Shown here piece by piece: positions 6,230 to 10,865 of a DNA stretch of 10,865 nucleotides. Every line of letters starts with the position of its first letter. Position 1 is the stretch's first letter. A program made the position numbers and the translations under genes. Source of the stretch: Candidatus Aenigmatarchaeota archaeon (GTDB lineage Archaea > Aenigmatarchaeota > Aenigmatarchaeia > CG10238-14 > SCSR01). The DNA lies in the NCBI GenBank assembly GCA_030018055.1, contig JASEGN010000018.1, positions 4,420 to 15,284 on the forward strand. The letters are read 5' to 3'. The notes below the pieces were generated by a model that did no database searches, was not told where the DNA came from, and saw nothing but the letters and a program-made list of their open reading frames with translations.

Positions 6230-7389
6230 AATTTCACATCTGGGAATTTCCTGACGTAAATAAAATTTTAGTAGATCTTTCTCCAAAATTCAGAAATAAA
6301 CTTTCAAGAAAAGCTTTAGTAAAACTCACTAACTATTCGAATATTTCAAATTTCTATAAGGAAACATCTGCCATCCTAGGACTGAAATTCAAAAATTGTG
6401 GAAGCTTTTACAGATTCGTTAAAGGTGGGGAAGGTTATGTAAGACTTTCCATTTTATTAAAACTTCTAGAAATATTAAAAATAAGTAAAATAGAGTTAGA
6501 AAGAAATATTCGTTCTTATAAAATTGAAAATGGCGGATTAAAAATTCATCATGTCAAACTTCCAATAAAAATAGATACAATTGCTGCCATGATAACTTCT
6601 CATCTCATGTTCGATGGTTGGGTAGAATCAAGTGGGAGGTCTTCTTATTTTCAAAAGGAATACAAGGCATTGAAAACTTTTATACAAAAAATTGAGTATA
6701 TGGTAGGTAAAGTGGAAGTAAAAAATTCTCGCAAAGTCTTCTATCCACCAACATTTTTAGTCAAACTTCTTAGAAAATTTTATGAAATTGATTCCTTCAG
6801 CTCTGATAAAGTAAAAATTCCTGGTAAGATTAAAAATGGGACATGGAAAGATAAGTTAGCAGTGGTCGTAGCAGCCATTATAGATGAAGGACATATCGAT
6901 AGTTATGGTATCACTGTAGAACTTAAAAATGAAAACTTATTAAATGACTTGAGAAGTATTTTAGTGAGTTTAGGTTATCATTGCTCTAATGTAACACCTC
7001 ACAAAGGCAGGAAAACTAAAATTATCACAATTTATGGTCTCAGTAAGTTTCATGAAGATATAAAGCGTTTAAATTCGTTTTATCCTCTCTGTAATTTGGC
7101 ACATAAACAGCCACTTTTTATAAATCATTTAAGGAGAATTAAAAGAAATTGGTGGAGAAGGGAGAGAGGTGTAACAAAGATTAATATCATAAAGTTACTT
7201 TCTAAAAGTCCTATGAAAACTCTGGATTTATCTTTCAAGCTAAATATCGATAGGAAGAGGACTTTAAGACATTTAAATTGGTTTAAGAAAATGGGAATCG
7301 TAAGTAAAGTTAATAAGTACTGGTTATTGAGTAATAATTTTACATCAAAACAAGCAATTGAAATAGTAAAAAAGAAAATACAAAACTAG
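6226..7389 (+). CDS. LAGLIDADG-type protein with N-terminal HTH-like and C-terminal winged-helix regions
   Basis: This is a strongly basic 387-residue protein. Residues about 25-95 (ALVKLTN...LLKLLEILKISK) look like a helical, HTH-type DNA-binding region. Two LAGLIDADG-like helices follow: IAAMITSHLMFDGWVE (119-134, acidic D130 before G131) and LAVVVAAIIDEGHID (211-225, acidic E221 before G222), each followed by strand-rich sequence as in a two-domain homing-endonuclease fold. Residues about 317-368 (KINIIKLLSKSPMKTLDLSF, then RTLRHLNWFKKMG) resemble an ArsR-like winged helix. LAGLIDADG domains occur in mobile homing endonucleases and in non-cutting regulators such as bacterial WhiA. The fused DNA-binding domains and the absence of an intron or intein around the gene suit a regulator, but both acidic residues of the endonuclease motifs remain. 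The start is supported by GTGAT seven bases upstream and the ATGA overlap with the small ORF before it. It ends 10 bases from the convergent MTHFS gene. Confidence 0.75.
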   Translation: MKFHIWEFPDVNKILVDLSPKFRNKLSRKALVKLTNYSNISNFYKETSAILGLKFKNCGSFYRFVKGGEGYVRLSILLKLLEILKISKIELERNIRSYKIENGGLKIHHVKLPIKIDTIAAMITSHLMFDGWVESSGRSSYFQKEYKALKTFIQKIEYMVGKVEVKNSRKVFYPPTFLVKLLRKFYEIDSFSSDKVKIPGKIKNGTWKDKLAVVVAAIIDEGHIDSYGITVELKNENLLNDLRSILVSLGYHCSNVTPHKGRKTKIITIYGLSKFHEDIKRLNSFYPLCNLAHKQPLFINHLRRIKRNWWRRERGVTKINIIKLLSKSPMKTLDLSFKLNIDRKRTLRHLNWFKKMGIVSKVNKYWLLSNNFTSKQAIEIVKKKIQN

Positions 7390-7399
7390 AACATCAACT

Positions 7400-8110
7400 T
7401 TAATGTCTAAGTTCTTTCAATGGTGGGATTTTACGAAGTATTTCATCATCTACATAATTCCAATTAATTCCTTTTGGTTTTTTGTAGAATGGCTCGATTT
7501 TGATTATATCTTTTGGGGTAATTATATAGTCGACAGGAACATCATGAGTTTCTGTAGGAAGTTTTGAGAAAATTTGAATATCATGAACCGTGGCAACTAT
7601 TGGGGTAGTAGGGCCCACGCTTCCAATTTCCCAAAGGATGGCATATTCAAGATCAAAGTAACCACTTGATTTTCCTATCCTCTCACCATATCTACTAACT
7701 GCTACTGCGCCAGTAACCATTAAATCAACCCTACCAATATCTTCATAGCTTGTATGTAATTTTTTGCCATACTTAGTGATGTATCGGCTCAAGACTGCAA
7801 GCTTCAAAAATCTCTCGGGTACACAAGTGTAATCAACTTTATAAAAACCATCTCGCAATTTTGGTGTTGCCATTACTAACGATTTATCATCTAACACAAC
7901 ATTTACACGCACCTCATATTGTGCTCTATCTGGAGGAACAAAAATTTTTTTTGCCTTTTTATAAATTTCCATCTCTTTCAATAGTTCAGCCGCCTTTTCC
8001 TGTCCAATGAAATCTGGAATCCTACCGAAAGGATCTTTTGAAATGCCTTCTTTCCATAACCTGTTCCACACCTCTTCTCTTATCCTTTGTTTTTCTTCTG
8101 TCAAACTCAT
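7400..8110 (-). CDS. 5-formyltetrahydrofolate cyclo-ligase family protein (archaeal MTHFS type)
   Basis: The start was set at ATG 8110 (236 residues, MSLTEEKQRIREEVW), one base after the stop of the upstream acetyltransferase gene. The longer ATG at 8158 would overlap that gene by 47 bases and add an atypical head. Family features: the N-terminal EEKQRIREEVWNRLWKEG, FGRIPDFIGQEKAAELL, the ATP/substrate region KKIFVPPDRAQYEVR and MATPKLRDGF, then GKSSGYFDLEYAILWEIG and TPIVATVHDIQIF near the end. MTHFS converts 5-formyl-tetrahydrofolate to the methenyl form using ATP, in the cytoplasm. Many archaeal members are annotated only by family, and the native pterin (folate or methanopterin type) is not visible from sequence. 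It is the second gene of a two-gene minus-strand operon and converges on the LAGLIDADG gene with a 10-base gap. Confidence 0.85.
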   Translation of the reverse strand: MSLTEEKQRIREEVWNRLWKEGISKDPFGRIPDFIGQEKAAELLKEMEIYKKAKKIFVPPDRAQYEVRVNVVLDDKSLVMATPKLRDGFYKVDYTCVPERFLKLAVLSRYITKYGKKLHTSYEDIGRVDLMVTGAVAVSRYGERIGKSSGYFDLEYAILWEIGSVGPTTPIVATVHDIQIFSKLPTETHDVPVDYIITPKDIIKIEPFYKKPKGINWNYVDDEILRKIPPLKELRH

Positions 8111-8111
8111 T

Positions 8112-8552
8112 TTAATCCTTACGGTGTTTATAATTTGATTTCTTATTATTTTTATCAAAGTTAGATAGAGCCATTACCAAAGCATCTTCATTTCCATAAT
8201 ACCGAGGAATGAAGTACATTTCTCTAAATCTCAAGCTTTTATAAAATTCTTGTGCTACTTTGTTACTTTTTCTAACCTCAACCAACGCATTTTTTGTTTT
8301 TCCTACGATTTCCTGCACAAGTTTTGTTCCTATTTTATTTCTCCTATACTCTGGATCAACAGCTATGTTTGAGATATGACCATTAGAATTAGAAATAATA
8401 TATCCAACCACTTCACCATCAACTTCATAAACTAAAAAATTTGAGTGTCTGCAATGATACAAAAATTCCCACTTACTCCAAGGATCTCGAAAAGATGTTT
8501 TTTCTATTTGTAAGATTTTTTTGAAATCCCTAGGTTTAAATTCTCTTATCAT
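8112..8552 (-). CDS. GNAT N-acetyltransferase, RimI/Ard1-like
   Basis: In 146 residues the GNAT core is clear: MIREFKPRDFKKILQIE at the start, VDGEVVGYIISN (residues 44-55), HISNIAVDPEYRRNKIGTKL (59-78) with the acetyl-CoA loop R70-R-N-K-I-G75-T, VEVRKSNKVAQEFYKSLRF (91-109) and YYGNEDALVM (118-127). This order is typical of the archaeal RimI/Naa10 group, which acetylates protein N-termini using acetyl-CoA in the cytoplasm. The usual GF after the YKSL helix is RF here, a mild deviation. The C-terminal tail (NFDKNNKKSNYKHRKD) is basic and probably disordered. It is first in the operon with MTHFS. The 41-base divergent spacer to 8594 is nearly all A/T with several TATA-like candidates, so I do not single one out. 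The target protein is unknown. Confidence 0.87.
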   Translation of the reverse strand: MIREFKPRDFKKILQIEKTSFRDPWSKWEFLYHCRHSNFLVYEVDGEVVGYIISNSNGHISNIAVDPEYRRNKIGTKLVQEIVGKTKNALVEVRKSNKVAQEFYKSLRFREMYFIPRYYGNEDALVMALSNFDKNNKKSNYKHRKD

Positions 8553-8562
8553 ATTTCAATCA

Positions 8563-8571
8563 TATTTAAAA
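8563..8571 (+). promoter_or_regulatory. TATA-like box for the small helical gene
   Basis: TATTTAAAA is centred about 27 bases before the ATG at 8594, consistent with a leaderless start. No Shine-Dalgarno site is present before that ATG. Confidence 0.55.
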
Positions 8572-8593
8572 ACTTTATTAGAAATTTAAATTT

Positions 8594-8941
8594 ATGAACA
8601 AAGCTTATGATTCTTTTCGTTATGCAGATAGACTAAAATCAAATCTATTTTTTGTAATGGAAGCTGTAGATGAACTTTCAAAATTACAAGGAGTAGAGTT
8701 AGAAGGAGGAAGAAAAATTGTAAGAAGGGGATTTGAACGATTTAGGAATGAACTGCAGATAAGTATGAAATACCTTCCAGAAGAGGAATTAAATTGGATT
8801 GGAAAAAAGATACTCGAAGCAGAAGGAAATGCTATGCTCTGTAATTATAAGGCTACAAACTCGAATTTGGCTGAAGCTATGAGCAAGATTACAACACTAG
8901 CTAATAGGTACACGTCCGCATTAAAAGATAAGCCAATTTAA
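8594..8941 (+). CDS. Small helical protein of unknown function (115 residues)
   Basis: No family is recognised. The sequence reads as mostly alpha-helical with heptad-like spacing: AYDSFRYADRLKSNLFFVME, then DELSKLQ, GGRKIVRRGFERFRNELQ (residues 38-55), EEELNWIGKKILEAEGNAM and NLAEAMSKITTLANRY. A four-helix bundle is a reasonable guess. There is one cysteine (in MLCNYK), no membrane segment and no signal peptide. The gene is monocistronic, with its own TATA-like box, and its 3' end overlaps the convergent phosphatase gene by four bases. Position between an acetyltransferase and a phosphatase gives no clear functional clue. The coding call rests on the promoter spacing, the natural composition and the snug fit between neighbours. 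Confidence 0.7.
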   Translation: MNKAYDSFRYADRLKSNLFFVMEAVDELSKLQGVELEGGRKIVRRGFERFRNELQISMKYLPEEELNWIGKKILEAEGNAMLCNYKATNSNLAEAMSKITTLANRYTSALKDKPI

Positions 8942-9576
8942 AAATCGCCAAGCACGTACTTTTGTATTTCTTTTAAATAAGAGGTATCATTGTGCTTGGT
9001 AAGTATAAAGCGATTATCCTCATAGCTAAAAATTGTAACCCCACCAACATCTTGTCTTATGTTCCAGAAATGGGAATTGTCCAAGCCCAACAATGCGCAC
9101 GTCAAAACTTTATTCACAACACGATGAGATACCAATGCTACATTTCCTTTATATTTAGAAACTATTTCATTAACAGCAGAAAGGGCTCTTTCCCTTACAG
9201 CAGCTAAGCTTTCACCTTTAGGTATTAAAACTTCATGCGGGCTTTTGTTCCATAACTCGTAAAGCTCTGGGTACAATTCATTTACCTCTTGTTCACTTCT
9301 ACCTTCCCATTCTCCATAGTTGATGTCTAGTAAGCCCTCTGTAACTTGTACATCAATTTTTTCAGGCTGATACTTTGCAATTAGATTTGCTGTATCCAGT
9401 GCACGTTTTAGTGGACTAGAATAAATTGCATCAACCCTTACTTCACTTAAATATTTGCCCAATAATTCTGCTTGCTTCCTACCCATCTCGTTTAAAGGTA
9501 TGTCCTTCCTACCTCTAAATATTTTTCCAACATTCCATTCAGTTTCACCATGTCTTACTAGAATAATGTCCGTCAT
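8938..9576 (-). CDS. Histidine phosphatase family protein (phosphoglycerate mutase-like)
   Basis: This 212-residue protein has the full family core: ILVRHGETEWN (residues 5-15, phospho-acceptor H9 with R8), IPLNEMGRKQAELLG (27-40), IYSSPLKRALDTA (51-63, with R58 as second phosphate-binding arginine), LLDINYGEWEG (82-92, with D84 at the usual acid position) and VALVSHRVVNK (146-156, catalytic H151). Members act as cofactor-dependent phosphoglycerate mutases, cobalamin-pathway phosphatases (CobC type) or broad acid phosphatases. The length and the single-domain form without the mutase insertions favour a phosphatase. No cobalamin gene is nearby to support CobC. Cytoplasmic. It is convergent with the small helical gene (four-base overlap) and divergent from the Mre11-like gene, with 79 bases between starts. 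Confidence 0.9.
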   Translation of the reverse strand: MTDIILVRHGETEWNVGKIFRGRKDIPLNEMGRKQAELLGKYLSEVRVDAIYSSPLKRALDTANLIAKYQPEKIDVQVTEGLLDINYGEWEGRSEQEVNELYPELYELWNKSPHEVLIPKGESLAAVRERALSAVNEIVSKYKGNVALVSHRVVNKVLTCALLGLDNSHFWNIRQDVGGVTIFSYEDNRFILTKHNDTSYLKEIQKYVLGDF

Positions 9577-9628
9577 AATGAAAAGATTTAAATGTTTTAC
9601 ATCTACTCATTTAATTAGAGGTAATTGG

Positions 9629-9641
9629 TTAAAATTTAAAT
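9629..9641 (+). promoter_or_regulatory. TATA-like box before the Mre11-like gene
   Basis: The AT stretch TTAAAATTTAAAT is centred about 21-24 bases before the ATG at 9656. That is roughly the TATA position for a leaderless start and supports 9656 over the far-upstream ATG in the same frame. Confidence 0.4.
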
Positions 9642-9655
9642 GTCATTATGATCAT

Positions 9656-10837
9656 ATGAAAGCAGCTTTAATTGGTAATGGCCATTTGAGGTCATATGAA
9701 ATAGGTGGAGACTGGCAGAATGAGAGTACTAGGCTGTTTACTAGAAGAATTTTACCAGAGCTCAGCGATGTAGAACCTGATGTAACTATATTTCTTGGAG
9801 ACATTTATTATGTAAGTTCTGGAGAGGCTGATGTAAAGGAGGAGTATGTTAATGAATTTGTTGCTTCACTAAAAACTTTTGATTTAGCTAAAAATGCTTA
9901 TATTTTAAAGGGCAATCAAGATAAAGTAGAAGTTCTGAAAAGAATTGAAGAATTAGGTGGACCAAAATTTGCAGATGAAGGTTGGATTATTAGTGATGAT
10001 TCAACTTTCTATTTTTTCCATTCTCGCTATGACAATAGAAAAGCTATTGAAGATTTAGAAAGAATTCAGGAGCAAGATTTTGGAAATTTGAAAAAATATC
10101 TTTTAGTACATGAGAATCCTGAAGTAATCCAATGGATTTCCAAAAATATCTATCAAAAATATGATGCGGTTTTTAATGGTCATTTTCATCACTACTCACA
10201 AAGGAAAAATATCTTCAATATTGGTCCGGCTTTGCCTTTAAGACCGGAACGTGATTTTTGGGACGTTAAATTAACTTGGCCAGCTGATAAAGAAGAGCCG
10301 ATGATAGAGGAAAGTGGCCCAAACTATGGTTTTTATTTAGTTAATACAGTAGCTGCCATAGATTCTCCAGATTTTATAAAGTTTAAACCTGTTGATATAA
10401 GGAAAAAATTGACAATAGTTGAAATCTACTCTGATAATTTTTCAACCAGCGAGATTGATGTTAGAGTTAGAAAAGTTCATGACTTATTGAAAAAAATATA
10501 CTCTCCAAAGGATACAATTGTAAGAGTCTATCTTGAAGGGAATTTAAAGAAGGGAGAAGAGAAGAGAAATTTAAACTTAGAAGAATTGAAAGAACTTTAC
10601 TCAGACTTCTACGAAGGAAGAAGAGATTTATTCAGAACGGATGGATTAGTCTCAGCAGGATATGAAAGGTTAGGCTTTCGCTCAAGGGAAGAAGCTTTGG
10701 AAGAGGTAGAGGAAGTACATGGAAAGGAGATGAGAAGATTTATCGAAGATCTCATACCAATTTTAGATAGAGCAACATTCCCGAGAGATAGGGCACTTGA
10801 AATTTTAAGAAGGAACAAAGAATACTGGTTGAAATGA
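9656..10837 (+). CDS. Divergent Mre11/SbcD-like metallophosphoesterase with altered metal site
   Basis: The start is ATG 9656 (393 residues, MKAALIGNGHL), where the calcineurin-like fold begins. The same frame is open to 9455, but that part is antisense to the phosphatase gene. Metal-site motifs in order: GNGH (residues 7-10, where D-x-H is usual), FLGDIYY (D49), KGNQD (85-89, where GNHD is usual), VHEN (H152) and NGHFHHY (H176, H178). After the fold, residues about 224-296 (GFYLVN, KFKPVDIRKKLTIVEIY, IVRVYLEGN) resemble the capping domain of Mre11/SbcD, followed by a charged helical tail. Mre11 is the nuclease of the Mre11-Rad50 DNA-end complex. Here D8 is Asn and the catalytic GNHD histidine is Gln, so nuclease activity may be lost or changed. 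Its stop overlaps the ATG of the next gene, so the two are coupled. It may be a paralogue rather than the main Mre11. Confidence 0.75.
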   Translation: MKAALIGNGHLRSYEIGGDWQNESTRLFTRRILPELSDVEPDVTIFLGDIYYVSSGEADVKEEYVNEFVASLKTFDLAKNAYILKGNQDKVEVLKRIEELGGPKFADEGWIISDDSTFYFFHSRYDNRKAIEDLERIQEQDFGNLKKYLLVHENPEVIQWISKNIYQKYDAVFNGHFHHYSQRKNIFNIGPALPLRPERDFWDVKLTWPADKEEPMIEESGPNYGFYLVNTVAAIDSPDFIKFKPVDIRKKLTIVEIYSDNFSTSEIDVRVRKVHDLLKKIYSPKDTIVRVYLEGNLKKGEEKRNLNLEELKELYSDFYEGRRDLFRTDGLVSAGYERLGFRSREEALEEVEEVHGKEMRRFIEDLIPILDRATFPRDRALEILRRNKEYWLK

Positions 10838-10865
10838 AATACAACTCGTTAACTTCCAAAGGTAT
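10834..10865 (+). CDS. Start of a further gene, cut by the window end
   Basis: An ATG at 10834-10836 overlaps the TGA of the Mre11-like gene (10835-10837) as ATGA. The frame is open to the last base, giving MKYNSLTSKG. The overlap is the main evidence that this is a coupled gene rather than chance. Ten residues are too few to assign a family. Genes after Mre11-like ones are often Rad50/SbcC or HerA/NurA type, but nothing here shows that. Confidence 0.5.
   Translation, partial: MKYNSLTSKG

Noticed and set aside
6218..6254. Possible C/D box small RNA (GTGATAA ... CTGA)
   Set aside because: The C box is imperfect, no C'/D' boxes were found, and the span covers the start of a coding gene.
8111..8158. 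Longer start for the MTHFS gene
   Set aside because: It overlaps the upstream acetyltransferase gene by 47 bases, while ATG 8110 gives the normal family start and a one-base operon gap.
8992..9207. Plus-strand 71-codon ORF inside the histidine phosphatase gene
   Set aside because: Antisense shadow of a clearly conserved gene.
9455..9655. In-frame N-terminal extension of the Mre11-like gene
   Set aside because: It is antisense to the histidine phosphatase coding region, gives an unnatural cysteine- and phenylalanine-rich head, and the metallophosphoesterase fold begins exactly at ATG 9656.
10609..10818. Minus-strand 69-codon ORF inside the Mre11-like gene
   Set aside because: Serine-rich antisense shadow, typical of the strand opposite a glutamate- and lysine-rich region.

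Overview
The window looks archaeal. The DNA is AT-rich (roughly one third G+C by eye). Most genes sit about 24-27 bases downstream of A/T boxes shaped like archaeal TATA elements, with the start codon at or near the expected transcription start (leaderless mRNAs). Genes inside operons instead carry Shine-Dalgarno sites or start/stop overlaps. The gene set also fits an archaeon, probably anaerobic: TalC/FSA-type transaldolase, double 4Fe-4S QueG-like protein, DUF362 protein, CooT-type nickel-binding protein, sirtuin, archaeal-type MTHFS, RimI-like acetyltransferase and an Mre11-like phosphoesterase. I cannot name the phylum.

Layout, left to right. (1) 1-1617 (+): the 3' part of a transaldolase with an unusual internal insertion, then a short QueG-like iron-sulfur protein with its own promoter. 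(2) 1612-2450 (-): an unrecognised gene of about 279 codons, split by a -1 frame change at a 5-base homopolymer. (3) 2489-3490 (+): a DUF362 gene and a CooT-like gene coupled through a perfect Shine-Dalgarno site, divergent from (2). (4) 3507-5375 (-): an asparagine-synthetase-like ligase with a C-terminal zinc ribbon and no glutaminase domain, followed 15 bases later by a sirtuin. (5) 5425-5919 (+): an unrecognised acidic protein sharing a 49-base divergent promoter region with (4). (6) 5920-6079: AT-rich non-coding DNA with poly-T terminator tracts. (7) 6080-7389 (+): a previously hidden 49-codon ORF whose stop overlaps (ATGA) the start of a 387-residue protein with two LAGLIDADG-like helices and a C-terminal winged helix. 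(8) 7400-8552 (-): RimI-like acetyltransferase and 5-formyltetrahydrofolate cyclo-ligase, one base apart. (9) 8594-8941 (+): a small helical unknown. (10) 8938-9576 (-): a histidine phosphatase. (11) 9656-10865 (+): a divergent Mre11/SbcD-like protein with two metal-site substitutions, overlapping by ATGA the start of another gene that leaves the window.

Most genes are ordinary metabolism or protein modification. The places most worth a second look are the small ORF plus LAGLIDADG/HTH cassette (6080-7389), the AsnB-like ligase plus sirtuin operon with its divergent unknown neighbour (3507-5919), the degenerate Mre11-like gene with its coupled partner, and the homopolymer frameshift at 2246-2250. 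No tRNA, rRNA, CRISPR array or insertion sequence was seen.
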